Shown: positions 27,306 through 36,777, numbered from the stretch's first letter. The stretch is 64,000 bases of DNA from Butyrivibrio sp. MC2013 (GCF_000424585.1 NZ_AUKE01000006.1:177784-241783); one strand, 5' to 3'. Notes: generated by a model from the sequence alone, not told the origin. Translations and numbers: made by a program.

Positions 27306-28235
27306 ATGAAGCCGGATCTTACATTACACATGGACGACAGAGACAAGATAGTAGATATCTGCAAAGCACTGTCATCACCCATCAGACTGGACATCCTTCA
27401 TTATCTGGCAGACAAGCCTGCCATAATCTCAGATGTAGCTACCAAATTTGATATACCGTTATCCAGCGCAGCCCTCTATATCAAGGTATTGGAGAATGCC
27501 GGGCTCATATCCGTGCAGCCCATTCCGGGCTCCAAGGGTTCTCAGAAGCTCTGCGGAGTACTGATCAACAGTGTAGCCATAGATATGTTCTACAGACCAC
27601 CGGTGGAGCAGCCCACCTATCTCCACAGGGAGTCAATGCCGGTGGGATGTTATTTTGATTTTGATGTGAGGCCGTCCTGTGGCATGGTCTCGGAATCCCA
27701 GGATCTGGGCTTTGAAGATAATATAGGCATCTTTACCAAGCCCTCACGCTTTAATGCCCAGTTGATATGGCTAAGCACCGGCTATCTGGAATACAGATTT
27801 TCCAATTTGTTCCTCAAGCAAAATGACGTGAACAGGATCAGGTTCTCCTTTGAGATCTGCTCTGAAGCACTGGGCTACAATAACGACTGGCCTTCAGATG
27901 TGACCATATCCATCAACAACAGGGAACTGGGGATTCTGCATCTTACAGGAGATTATGGAGACAGAAGGGGCAAACTCAATCCCGAATGGTGGAATCCCTA
28001 TTCCACTCAGTATGGCCTCCTTAGGACTGTAGAGATCACAAATGACGGCACCTACTTTGACGGCAACAAGGTATCGAACCAGACCATAAGCAGCATGTCC
28101 CTCAAGGACTGCGACTACTTAAGGCTCAAGCTGGAAGTAAAGGAAGATGCCAAATACAAGGGCGGTTTTAACCTCTTTGGCTCAAAGTTTGGAGACTATC
28201 AGCAGGATATACTCATGGAGCTGTATCACGATTAA
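27306..28235 (+). CDS. ArsR-type winged-helix regulator with large C-terminal domain
   Basis: A 309-residue protein. Residues about 10-85 form an ArsR-like winged helix (ALSSPIRLDILHYLADKP, then recognition-helix region PLSSAALYIKVLENAGLI). The remaining 200 residues are beta-rich and look like a carbohydrate-binding or jelly-roll sensor domain rather than the short tail of metal-sensing ArsR proteins. No metal-binding Cys pair is evident in the helix region. It is divergent from the GH2-led glycan operon and likely controls it in response to a sugar. AAGGGGA lies upstream of the ATG. Confidence 0.8.
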   Translation: MKPDLTLHMDDRDKIVDICKALSSPIRLDILHYLADKPAIISDVATKFDIPLSSAALYIKVLENAGLISVQPIPGSKGSQKLCGVLINSVAIDMFYRPPVEQPTYLHRESMPVGCYFDFDVRPSCGMVSESQDLGFEDNIGIFTKPSRFNAQLIWLSTGYLEYRFSNLFLKQNDVNRIRFSFEICSEALGYNNDWPSDVTISINNRELGILHLTGDYGDRRGKLNPEWWNPYSTQYGLLRTVEITNDGTYFDGNKVSNQTISSMSLKDCDYLRLKLEVKEDAKYKGGFNLFGSKFGDYQQDILMELYHD

Positions 28236-28269
28236 AGATGCATCAGATCAATTATCAAAGCAATAAAAA

Positions 28270-28309
28270 AGCTGCAGGTCAGGATCCTTTAAGATCCCGA
28301 TCTGCAGCT
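28270..28309 (-). terminator. Terminator of the hydrogenase operon
   Basis: A stem formed by AGCTGCAG...GGATC and its near complement (28270-28285 with 28294-28309, one mismatch and one G:T pair) is followed on the minus strand by TTTTTTATT. It lies 12 bp past the hydA stop and may partly stop the convergent regulator transcript as well. Confidence 0.8.
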
Positions 28310-28320
28310 AATATTATGAG

Positions 28321-30099
28321 TCAATTAAATCTCTCGCGATTCTTGTTGTATGTTGTATGCAGCAGCTCGTGAGCCAGGTGAGAATTGGGCTCACCAAGGA
28401 ACTTCTCATAAAGTTCTTGAACCTGCTTGTTATTGTGGGACTGACGGATAGTCTGTCTCTCATCTTCAGAATACAGAGCATTTGCTCTCTTCTCCTTGTA
28501 TGTATCCAGAATATCATCATCCTCATTAGGAAGGAAGCAAGGCTTTACATATGACTGTCCGCCACCATTGATACATCCGCCGGGACAACCCATGATCTCG
28601 ATGAAGTGATACTTGGACTCGCCATTTCTGATCTGATCCAGAAGTACCTTTGCAGACTTCATACCTGATGCGATAGCCACATTTACAACTGTGCCATTAA
28701 TATCCAGAGATGCCTCACGGATACCTGCATCATGGCCTCTTACCTCTGTGAACTCGATCTTGCCGTACTCAGAGCCTGTAAGCTTGTAATAAACAGTTCT
28801 GAGAGCAGCTTCCATAACACCACCGGTTACACCAAAGATAACTGCAGCACCTGTGTACTCGCCCATGATATCCTGATCCCAATCTTCATCAGGCAGTCTC
28901 TTGAAGTTGATACCGGAACGCTTGATCATCTTGCCCAGCTCTCTGGTAGTCAGAACCACATCAACATCTCTGATGCCGTCATGCTCCATCTCCGGACGAT
29001 CCTTCTCAAACTTCTTTGCAGTACAAGGCATTATGCTGACAACGAATACATCTGCAGGATCATAACCCATCTGCTTTGCCCAGTAGGACTTGATAATAGC
29101 GCCCTGCATCTGGTGAGGAGATTTGCAGCTGGATACATGATCCAGGAGATCTCCGTAGTAGTACTCAGCATAGTTGATCCATCCGGGAGAGCAGGATGTG
29201 ATCATAGGAAGTGTGCCGCCATTCTGGATACGGCCCAGAAGCTCTGTACCCTCTTCCATAATGGTAAGGTCAGCACCGAAGTTAACATCATAGCATCTCT
29301 CAAAGCCCAGTCTTCTAAGGGCTGCGATCATCTTGCCTGTCACAGGTGTTCCGATAGGATAATCAAATTCTTCACCCAGAGAAGCTCTAACTGCAGGAGC
29401 AACCTGTACTACAACGTGCTTGCCTGCTCTGAAAGCTTCGTCGATCTTGTCGATCTCAGATACTTCAGTCAGAGCGCCTGTAGGACATACTGTTGTACAC
29501 TGTCCGCAGAGGATACAAGGTGAATCCATAAAGGAACGGTTCTCAGCAGGTCCAACGATAGTATTGAAACCACGCTTCTCAAAGCCAAGTACTGACAGGC
29601 CGTGAGCGTTCTGGCAGCGTGCTACGCAGCGTCCGCAGAGGATACACTTGGAAGTATCACGCTTGATGGAAGGTGAGAGCATATCTACTGTTACAGGAGT
29701 CTGCTCACCCTGATACATATTTTCTCTTGCGCCTGTAACCTGAGCTACATGGAGCAGTTCGCACTTACCGTTCTTATCGCACTCCTGGCAGTTCCTGTTG
29801 TGATTAGAAAGGAGCAGCTCTACAGATGTACGACGAGCAGCTGTAGCCTTGGGAGATCCGATAGTCACATTCATGCCCTCAGATACAGGATATACGCAGG
29901 ATGCAACCAGACGGTTGGGTCCCTTGCCTTCCTGAGCTTCTACGAGACATACTCGGCAGGAAGCCAGAGAGCATTCCCCATGATTAAATGCACACAGGGA
30001 AGGAATTTCATAACCGCATTTCTTTGCGGCCTCTAATATAGTAAGGCCCTTCTCTACCTGGTAGCTCTGGCCTTCAATTGTAATATTTACAGTTTCCAT
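28321..30099 (-). CDS. hydA: NADH/ferredoxin-linked [FeFe] hydrogenase catalytic subunit (HydA/HndD type)
   Basis: A 592-residue catalytic subunit with five iron-sulfur regions: a 2Fe-2S domain (Cys 36, 43, 48, 51), the His-Cys3 site (HNRNCQECDKNGKC, residues 100-113), two 4Fe-4S motifs (CILCGRCVARC and CILCGQCTTVC) and the H-cluster motifs TSCSPGW (301-307), MPCTAKKFE (358-366) and GCPGGCINGGGQ. TSCSPGW has Ser where the textbook motif TSCCPxW has a second Cys. The enzyme makes or oxidises H2; with HydB and HydC it would couple NADH and reduced ferredoxin. It follows hydB by 12 bp. Maturases HydEFG are not in the window. Confidence 0.95.
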   Translation of the reverse strand: METVNITIEGQSYQVEKGLTILEAAKKCGYEIPSLCAFNHGECSLASCRVCLVEAQEGKGPNRLVASCVYPVSEGMNVTIGSPKATAARRTSVELLLSNHNRNCQECDKNGKCELLHVAQVTGARENMYQGEQTPVTVDMLSPSIKRDTSKCILCGRCVARCQNAHGLSVLGFEKRGFNTIVGPAENRSFMDSPCILCGQCTTVCPTGALTEVSEIDKIDEAFRAGKHVVVQVAPAVRASLGEEFDYPIGTPVTGKMIAALRRLGFERCYDVNFGADLTIMEEGTELLGRIQNGGTLPMITSCSPGWINYAEYYYGDLLDHVSSCKSPHQMQGAIIKSYWAKQMGYDPADVFVVSIMPCTAKKFEKDRPEMEHDGIRDVDVVLTTRELGKMIKRSGINFKRLPDEDWDQDIMGEYTGAAVIFGVTGGVMEAALRTVYYKLTGSEYGKIEFTEVRGHDAGIREASLDINGTVVNVAIASGMKSAKVLLDQIRNGESKYHFIEIMGCPGGCINGGGQSYVKPCFLPNEDDDILDTYKEKRANALYSEDERQTIRQSHNNKQVQELYEKFLGEPNSHLAHELLHTTYNKNRERFN

Positions 30100-30111
30100 A
30101 ATATCCTCCTC

Positions 30112-32007
30112 TTACTGCTTAGATATTGCGCCAAATCTACAGGTTGAAATACATGCTCCGCACTTCACGCACTTGTCAGTATCGATGAACATAGCAGGAA
30201 GCTTCTTACCGGGAGCAACATACTCGGGACTGATGTGCTTAATAGCATCAGCAGGACATCCCTTAGCACACATCTGGCAGCCGAAGCACTTATCCTTGTC
30301 GATGACATAGGACATAAGGTTTTTACATACGTGAGAAGGACACTTTTTATCCTGTACATGAGCTATATACTCATCCTTAAAGGATGCCATTGTAGACAGA
30401 ATAGGATTGGGAGCTGTCTGGCCAAGTCCGCAGAGGGAGTTGGTCTTAACATTGGAAGCAAGCTCCTGAAGAGCATCAAGGTCTTCCATGCTGCCCTTTC
30501 CTTCTGTGATCCTGGTCAGGATCTCCAGCATTCTCTTGGTACCGATACGGCAGGGTGAGCACTTACCGCAGGACTCGTCGCAGATGAATTCCATATAGAA
30601 CTTAGCAACGTCAACCATACAGTTGTCTTCGTCCATAACGATAGCACCGCCGGAACCCATCATGGAACCTGCAGCGATGAGGTTATCATAGTCAATAGGT
30701 GTATCCAGATTCTTCTCTGTGAGACATCCGCCTGAAGGACCACCTGTCTGGATAGCCTTGAACTGTTTGCCACCCGGAATACCGCCGCCTACATCATAGA
30801 TCAGCTCCTTAAGTGTAGTACCCATAGGTACTTCAACCAGACCTACGTTGTTGATCTTGCCACCCAGAGCAAATACCTTGGTTCCCTTGGACTTCTCAGT
30901 ACCGATAGAAGCAAACTTCTCTGCACCCTCTCTGAGGATGTAAGGAACTGTAGCCAGAGTCTCTACGTTGTTAACGCAGGTCGGGCATCCCCAAAGTCCC
31001 TTAACAGCAGGGAACGGAGGACGGGGCCTGGGCATTCCGCGCTTACCTTCGATAGAGTTAAGAAGAGCTGTCTCCTCACCGCATACAAATGCGCCTGCAC
31101 CCAGACGGATATGTACTCTAAAGGAGAAATCTGTTCCCAGGATATTATCTCCAAGAAGGCCAGCCATTTCCATAGCTTTGATAGCCAGTCTCAGACGGTT
31201 AACAGCGATAGGATATTCTGCTCTTACATAGAAATAACCATCCTGAGCGCCGATAGCATAGCCACCGATCATCATACCCTCGATAACTGCAAAAGGGTTA
31301 CCTTCCAGAATGGAACGATCCATGAATGCACCCGGGTCACCCTCGTCACCGTTGCAGACAAGGTACTTGGGGCCTTCAACATCAGGAACAAAGGACCACT
31401 TGCGGCCTGTAGGAAAGCCTGCGCCTCCACGGCCTCTCAGACCGGAATCCAGTACTTCCTGGATAACAGCCTTTCTGTCCATCTTAAGTGCCTTAGCCAG
31501 ACCCTTGAAGGCATCTGCGCCAAGAGCTTCATCAATATTCTCAGGGTCAATGGCACCGCAGCCGTGAAGAGCAATACGGATCTGCTTCTTGTAGAACTCG
31601 ATATCCTCCTGCTTTGCTACCTTTTCACCTGTCTTGGGATCTACATAAAGGAGACGATCTACGATCTCGCCACCGATCAGATCGGTATCAACGATCTCTT
31701 CAACATCTTCCATCTTAACCATTCTGTAGAGAGTGTTCTCAGGGAAAATCTTAACGAAAGGTCCCTGTGAGCAGAAACCAAAGCAACCTACCTGGTTAAC
31801 TGTAACCTTGTCGCTAAGGCCCTTGGCTGCTATTACTTCAACGAATTTCTCCCTGATCTCATCGGAGTGAGATGAGAGACATCCTGTACCACCGCATAGG
31901 ATCACATGACGCTTACCGTCAGCGCCAAGATATTTATCATTGAGACACTGGCTGCAGGAAGACTGCCTGGCCTCAAGTTCTTCAAAGCTTGTGATTTTAT
32001 CAGACAT
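30112..32007 (-). CDS. hydB: Hydrogenase NADH-binding flavoprotein subunit (HydB/HndC, NuoF-like)
   Basis: A 631-residue subunit. The N-terminal thioredoxin-like 2Fe-2S domain has CGGTGCLSS and GCFGFCSQGP. The NuoF-like core has GLRGRGGAGFPTGRKW (FMN/NADH site) and the 4Fe-4S motif CGKCSPCRIG with SLCGLGQ. Two C-terminal ferredoxin 4Fe-4S motifs follow (CFGCQMCAKGCP, CVKCGACISTC). This layout is that of the beta subunit of electron-bifurcating hydrogenases, which passes electrons from NADH and ferredoxin to HydA in the cytoplasm. Its ATG overlaps the hydC stop by one base (TGATG). Confidence 0.95.
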   Translation of the reverse strand: MSDKITSFEELEARQSSCSQCLNDKYLGADGKRHVILCGGTGCLSSHSDEIREKFVEVIAAKGLSDKVTVNQVGCFGFCSQGPFVKIFPENTLYRMVKMEDVEEIVDTDLIGGEIVDRLLYVDPKTGEKVAKQEDIEFYKKQIRIALHGCGAIDPENIDEALGADAFKGLAKALKMDRKAVIQEVLDSGLRGRGGAGFPTGRKWSFVPDVEGPKYLVCNGDEGDPGAFMDRSILEGNPFAVIEGMMIGGYAIGAQDGYFYVRAEYPIAVNRLRLAIKAMEMAGLLGDNILGTDFSFRVHIRLGAGAFVCGEETALLNSIEGKRGMPRPRPPFPAVKGLWGCPTCVNNVETLATVPYILREGAEKFASIGTEKSKGTKVFALGGKINNVGLVEVPMGTTLKELIYDVGGGIPGGKQFKAIQTGGPSGGCLTEKNLDTPIDYDNLIAAGSMMGSGGAIVMDEDNCMVDVAKFYMEFICDESCGKCSPCRIGTKRMLEILTRITEGKGSMEDLDALQELASNVKTNSLCGLGQTAPNPILSTMASFKDEYIAHVQDKKCPSHVCKNLMSYVIDKDKCFGCQMCAKGCPADAIKHISPEYVAPGKKLPAMFIDTDKCVKCGACISTCRFGAISKQ

Positions 32008-32492
32008 CAGGCATTACCTCCGTTTCTATACTTCTCAATCAGTGCGGGAACCTGATCTACAGACATCTTGGGATATACTGTTCCGTTGATCTGTACAGCA
32101 GGTGCGATACCGCAGGCGCCGATGCAGCGCAGTGCGTCGATAGTGAAGAGTCCGTCATCGGTAGTCTCACCGGGTTTGATACCCAGGATCTCTGAGAACT
32201 TATCAACTACCTGCTGAGCACCCTTGACATAGCAAGCTGTTCCCAGGCAGCATCCGATAACATTCTTTCCCTTGGGCTTAAGAGAGAAGAAAGAGTAGAA
32301 AGTAACTACGCCGTAGATCTCTGCAACACTGATACCTGTCTTCTCAGACACCAGTTCCTGAACCTCCAGGGGAATATAGCCGTATTCCTTCTGAATGTCG
32401 CTCAAGATCATCATCAGCGGAGTCTCTTCATTGACGTAGCGGCTGCAGATCTCTTCTATCTGCAGTGCAGCTGACTGTTGTAAATGAGCCAT
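32007..32492 (-). CDS. hydC: Hydrogenase 2Fe-2S subunit (HydC/HndA, NuoE-like)
   Basis: A 161-residue NuoE-like subunit. The 2Fe-2S ligands lie in CLGTACYV and RCIGACGIAP. The first gene of the hydCBA operon, it starts at the ATG at 32492 with GGGAGG eight bases upstream; an ATG 18 codons earlier has no such site. Together the three genes encode the core of a trimeric bifurcating hydrogenase like that of Thermotoga. Upstream lies a 370-bp gap shared with a divergent protease gene, holding a Rex-like operator. Confidence 0.95.
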   Translation of the reverse strand: MAHLQQSAALQIEEICSRYVNEETPLMMILSDIQKEYGYIPLEVQELVSEKTGISVAEIYGVVTFYSFFSLKPKGKNVIGCCLGTACYVKGAQQVVDKFSEILGIKPGETTDDGLFTIDALRCIGACGIAPAVQINGTVYPKMSVDQVPALIEKYRNGGNA

Positions 32493-32574
32493 TGTGTAAA
32501 CCTCCCATATAAAACTTGAATATTGTTGCCAAATATCTAAAGCCATTGCCGTGTTAATAATGTGTCATTTCACC

Positions 32575-32588
32575 TACCATATATGGTA
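32575..32588. promoter_or_regulatory. 14-bp perfect palindrome upstream of hydC
   Basis: TACCATATATGGTA is perfectly symmetrical and lies 83 bp upstream of the hydC start codon, in the expected leader or promoter zone. It may bind a dimeric regulator; which one is unknown. Confidence 0.4.
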
Positions 32589-32771
32589 AAATCCGATTAT
32601 TTTCAGCACAATACACTCTTACCCCACGCGCAATAACTTATTATTGCATAAATAGCAAATGTCTGTCACTGTGTATTTTATGCAAATTAATAAAAAATAA
32701 TTGTTCACTGTGTCGCATTGGTATCATTACAAAAAAACAGGAATATATGATTCATTTTGCGATTTTATTGC

Positions 32772-32789
32772 TTGCTAATTTATTAACAA
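32772..32789. promoter_or_regulatory. Rex-like redox operator
   Basis: TTGCTAATTTATTAACAA matches the Rex consensus TTGTTAA-N4-TTAACAA at 13 of the 14 defined positions. Rex senses NADH/NAD+ and in clostridia represses hydrogenase and fermentation genes. The site is 280 bp from hydC but 74 bp from the protease gene, so which of the two it controls is open. Confidence 0.55.
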
Positions 32790-32862
32790 TAACTTACAAT
32801 GTCGTTTGTGTTTTTCACAAATCTATTAAATCTATTTAAAAAATAGGGAAAAAGGAAGAGAG

Positions 32863-35800
32863 ATGAAAAGAAAAAAGTTACACAGCCTATTGGCCGGTGT
32901 GCTTGCATTTTCAATGCTTCTTGGGGAAGGAAGCGCAGTTTACGCTGCATCTGCGAGCACCGATGGCTCTATTGGTGAAGGTATTGTTGAAGTAGACAAT
33001 ATCTCAGACACCACGTCTGAAGAAGACACCGATGATGAAAACTTAATAACACAAGGCGAAGAAGCCGCTACTGAAAATGAAGAGGATAATACTTCCTCCG
33101 AAACAGTTCCGGAAGAGGCCGGCGAAGATAACACAACCGTCGATGAAGATTCTGACGAAAACGCTAACGAATCCGAAGACGACACCCAGGATGAAAAGTC
33201 TTCTGAAGAAGAAGCAACAGAATCCGAAGATGAAACAGCAGATGAAGAACCGGCAGAAGATACGGAAAATGCTGAAGAATCTAAGGAAGCTGAGGAAGCT
33301 GAAGAAGCCAAAGAAAATGAGCTTGAAGAAGAAGCATTATTCGAAGATGAAGATGCCAAAGAAGACTCCGAACTTCTGAGCATGGGCGATGACTATCAGC
33401 TCACAAGTGACGAGCAGGAAGTTAAGGATATTGCCCTCGAAAACAAGGATGAATTCAGCAATTTCCTGGCACTCATCGAAGGTGTTGACTACGTGGAAGA
33501 CGAAGTTGTCACCCTGGCAGATACACAAGAACATGCAGAGGATATAGCAGCAGCTTACGGCGGAAGCCTGGATAGCTTTGATAACGGTGTTGCTGTTATC
33601 GATCTTAGTGAATCAGAGATCAGCGTTGCAAAGGCCTATGAATGTGCTTTCGATGCGACCGTTGAGATCCCTGTAGTATCACCTAACTATATTAGAAAGA
33701 TAGAAGACCCGGCTCCGATCACTGTCGAAGATACCAGCACTATCATATCTCAGATCATAGCAGAAGCCGGTGAAGAAGATAACGAAGATAATGAAGATAC
33801 AGAAGGTGAGATGTTCAAAGCTTCAGGAGATGCTACCCTTACCTCCTCATCCAATACCTGGATCAAGAATTGGGGCAAGCTCTACAATGATCCTTATCTT
33901 AATCCCACCGATTCCAGATTCCAGTGGCACCATGACATGATTGGAACTTTTGATGCATGGGGATCTCTGGGCGCTGATGGATTGGCCAGAGTAGCCAATG
34001 TTAAAGTCGGTGTCATTGACTCAGGTGTTGCAAAGCACGGCGAGTTCAATTATGCAAAGGGCGACGGCACTACCAGAAATACTCACGGTACACATGTAGC
34101 AGGTCTTATTGCTGCAAAAAAAGGTAACAGTACAGGCGGTGCCGGTATTGCTCCCGGAGCTAAGGTCTATGCCTACAATAGCGATCTTACCAGTGGTGAT
34201 ATCATGAGACAGCTCCGTAATGCCAAGGAAGACAAAGTTGATGTCATCAATATGAGCTTTGGCGGAATAGGCTTTAGTTCCACAGAAGAAGGAGTTATGA
34301 AGGAAGTCTATAAGGCCGGAATAACTCTTATTGCAGCTATGGGTAACGACAGTGCCAATACCTACAACTATCCTGCCGGAAGTAAATATACCATCGCAGT
34401 AACATCCGTTAATGAATCAGGAACCAGATCCGACTTCTCCACATACGGCAACTGGGCTGATATCGCCGCTCCAGGATCAAATATCTGGTCCACTTCAGGA
34501 ACAGGCAGCTTTGAAGAGATGTCAGGTACATCAATGGCAGCACCTATCGTTACAGGTGCCTGCGCGCTCTACATGTCCAAGGCAGGTCACGTATCTCCTT
34601 CCAAGATGAAGAGCGTTCTTAAGTCAACAGCTACCAAGGGTGCCGGATCAGGAATGGGTGCCGGTATTGTAAACGTATACAAGATGGTGAAGTCAGCCAA
34701 GGCTGTTAAAACAACGGTCACACCTCCCAAAACCACTCCCTCCGTTCCTGCTGTCAGCAAGGTAACTATATCTGCCGCAGCCGGTGCAAAGCTTCCTATG
34801 ACTTATGATTATGTAAAGAACTCCGGAAGCACACTGACTCTTAATGCCAAGGCAGTTGACAGCAAAAAGAAGGATTTAACAACCAACTCAGCAGTTAAAT
34901 ATGAGTGGAAATCCTCAAATGCAAATGTTGTAAAGATCGCAAGCGAGAATAAGGCAAAGAGCGTTAACCTGACAGCTGTATCTGCAGGTACTGCCAAGAT
35001 CACAGTTAAGGTTAAGACAGATTCCATGAAATCTGCCAAGTCAGCAACCTATACAGTTAAGGTATCAGCCACCAAAGTTATCAGCTCTGTATCTATTACC
35101 GATGCAGCAGGCAAGACCGTTAAAAAGGCATCACTTTACACAGGAGCAACTCCTAACACGATCACCGTTTATGCAAAGCTCCTTGATAAGAGCAAGAATG
35201 TAGTTAAATACAAGCCCCTTTGGACTTCATCCAACAGCAAAGTTGCAACAGTAACAGACGGAAAAATTACAGCTGTAGGTAAAGGAACCGCTACCATCAC
35301 AGCAGCTGCAAAAGACGGTTCCGGCAAAAAGGCAAAAATAAAAGTCACTGTCAAACAGGCAGTTACAGAGATCAGCATCTCCGGCCAGAAATATATCGCT
35401 CCCGGAACATCTGCCAAGTACACTGCAAAGGTTAACAAAAACGCAAGCTCCAAAGCTGTTACATGGACTATTACAGGAGATCCTGCAGCCAGCATCAATG
35501 CTTCAAGCGGTAAAGTCAAGCTTGCCAAGACCATTGCCGCAGGCAAGACTCTTACAATCACTGCTACCGCCAAGGACAATGGACATAGGGCTGCAAGCTT
35601 CAATGTTACTACCAAGGCAAAGGCTACAAAAGTAACAGCATCAAGTACAAGTGTAACACTGGGTGTTATCGCAAGAGGCAATATCAAAACATCCACCAGC
35701 ATCACAGCTACAGCAGATAATGGAACAGATCTTGTATGGAGCAGCTCCAACAGCAAGGCCGTATCTATCAGCCAGTCCGGCAACAAGGTGACAATAAATG

Positions 35801-36714
35801 CACTTAAGCCCGGATCTTCCAAGGTTACAGCCAAGGCTCAGGACGGTTCCGGCAAGAAGGTAACAGTTAAGGTAAAGGTTATCACTCCTGTTTCAAAAAT
35901 TACATTATCAGCTCCTAACGGACGTCTTGAAAACTATCTTGCAACAGGCAGCAGCCTTAAACTGAAAGCAAATATAGGTAACACCTACGGCAAGCCCTCA
36001 AACAAAAATGTCATCTGGTCTTATGAACTCTATACCATGAGCGGCATGAGCACTGATGGCAAATTCACCGGCGCCAAAAAGCTTGACAACCAGGAACAGC
36101 TTAAGAAGGCAAAAGCTTTTGCAAAAGTATCTTCCGGTAAAGTTACAACCAACAGCACTGAGACCTTCATTAAGAACATCAATAAGTACATCAACCTTAT
36201 AGGAAGTTCAGGCAATATCGGAATACGTGTTACAGCCACAGCAGCTGACGGATCAGGATGCTCGGATTCCGAAGACATTATGATCATAACCAAAACCACC
36301 AGTATGGGCTTTAGAATGAATAACGGCAAACTTACCACTAAGGCAATGTTTAGTGGGATCATTCCAGCAGGATATGGTTTTGCGATCGACTATTATCAGA
36401 AATGCAAAATCGGAAGCGAAACACATGATGCAGACCTTCACGGTCAGACCGTCTTTAGCATCACCAGCAGCAATCCGAAAGTAGCTACTGCCGTTTATGC
36501 AGGAGCGGCAAATACAAAATATGGTACCGCCGACAGTGTGGGTATTATCGGACTTAAGAGCGGCACTTCCACAATAACCATCAAAACCATGGATGGTTCA
36601 AACAAGAGCTGCAGTATCCTGGTAAGAGTATCAGGCAATAGCTTCAAGTCAACATACTCATCTGATTTTGAATATCAGCATGTTGAATATGTAGACACTC
36701 TGGACGAAAAATAA
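32863..36714 (+). CDS. Secreted subtilisin-like (S8) protease with acidic leader and Ig-like repeats
   Basis: A 1283-residue secreted serine protease. A signal peptide (cut near VYA/AS, residue 29) precedes an extreme Glu/Asp/Ser-rich stretch at about residues 45-175, then a prodomain-like region (about 185-285). The S8 domain has Asp 386 (GVIDSGV), His 408 (HGTHVAG), Asn in AAMGNDS and Ser 557 (SGTSMAAP). From about residue 640 several bacterial Ig-like (BIG2) repeats follow, with units such as WTSSNSKVATVTDGKITAVGKG shortened here to SNSKVATVTDGK and SNSKAVSIS. No sortase motif or surface anchor is seen. GGAAGAGAG precedes the ATG. It probably degrades protein outside the cell or processes surface proteins; the acidic stretch may keep the proenzyme inactive or soluble. 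Confidence 0.9.
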   Translation: MKRKKLHSLLAGVLAFSMLLGEGSAVYAASASTDGSIGEGIVEVDNISDTTSEEDTDDENLITQGEEAATENEEDNTSSETVPEEAGEDNTTVDEDSDENANESEDDTQDEKSSEEEATESEDETADEEPAEDTENAEESKEAEEAEEAKENELEEEALFEDEDAKEDSELLSMGDDYQLTSDEQEVKDIALENKDEFSNFLALIEGVDYVEDEVVTLADTQEHAEDIAAAYGGSLDSFDNGVAVIDLSESEISVAKAYECAFDATVEIPVVSPNYIRKIEDPAPITVEDTSTIISQIIAEAGEEDNEDNEDTEGEMFKASGDATLTSSSNTWIKNWGKLYNDPYLNPTDSRFQWHHDMIGTFDAWGSLGADGLARVANVKVGVIDSGVAKHGEFNYAKGDGTTRNTHGTHVAGLIAAKKGNSTGGAGIAPGAKVYAYNSDLTSGDIMRQLRNAKEDKVDVINMSFGGIGFSSTEEGVMKEVYKAGITLIAAMGNDSANTYNYPAGSKYTIAVTSVNESGTRSDFSTYGNWADIAAPGSNIWSTSGTGSFEEMSGTSMAAPIVTGACALYMSKAGHVSPSKMKSVLKSTATKGAGSGMGAGIVNVYKMVKSAKAVKTTVTPPKTTPSVPAVSKVTISAAAGAKLPMTYDYVKNSGSTLTLNAKAVDSKKKDLTTNSAVKYEWKSSNANVVKIASENKAKSVNLTAVSAGTAKITVKVKTDSMKSAKSATYTVKVSATKVISSVSITDAAGKTVKKASLYTGATPNTITVYAKLLDKSKNVVKYKPLWTSSNSKVATVTDGKITAVGKGTATITAAAKDGSGKKAKIKVTVKQAVTEISISGQKYIAPGTSAKYTAKVNKNASSKAVTWTITGDPAASINASSGKVKLAKTIAAGKTLTITATAKDNGHRAASFNVTTKAKATKVTASSTSVTLGVIARGNIKTSTSITATADNGTDLVWSSSNSKAVSISQSGNKVTINALKPGSSKVTAKAQDGSGKKVTVKVKVITPVSKITLSAPNGRLENYLATGSSLKLKANIGNTYGKPSNKNVIWSYELYTMSGMSTDGKFTGAKKLDNQEQLKKAKAFAKVSSGKVTTNSTETFIKNINKYINLIGSSGNIGIRVTATAADGSGCSDSEDIMIITKTTSMGFRMNNGKLTTKAMFSGIIPAGYGFAIDYYQKCKIGSETHDADLHGQTVFSITSSNPKVATAVYAGAANTKYGTADSVGIIGLKSGTSTITIKTMDGSNKSCSILVRVSGNSFKSTYSSDFEYQHVEYVDTLDEK

Positions 36715-36740
36715 TTTGATCAGCTCTATATTTTGACAGT

Positions 36741-36777
36741 AAAAGGCCTGCCGGGAACGATTCCCGGCAGGCCTTTT
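36741..36777. terminator. Bidirectional terminator between protease and ATP-grasp genes
   Basis: A 17-bp perfect stem (36741-36757 with 36761-36777) with a 3-base loop is flanked by A and T runs, so it can end transcripts from both convergent genes. Confidence 0.9.

Larger units (their letters stand above)
32493..32862. promoter_or_regulatory. Divergent intergenic region between hydCBA and the subtilase gene
   Basis: This 370-bp gap, strongly AT-rich, holds no gene. It contains the perfect palindrome TACCATATATGGTA (32575-32588) 83 bp before hydC and a Rex-like operator (32772-32789) 74 bp before the protease start. Promoters for both sides must be here; no confident -35/-10 pair was assigned. 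Confidence 0.5.

Noticed and set aside
27306..27560. Metal-sensing ArsR repressor
   Set aside because: No metal-binding Cys pair in the helix region, a large extra domain, and no metal-transport genes nearby.
32940..33383. Ser-rich open frame on the minus strand opposite the protease leader
   Set aside because: It is the complement of the GAA/GAT-rich acidic stretch, which reads as Ser codons on the other strand; no ribosome binding site.
35169..35834. Hydrophobic 221-residue frame opposite the Ig-like repeats
   Set aside because: Opposite-strand shadow of Thr/Ala/Lys-rich repeats; no ribosome binding site and no family motif.
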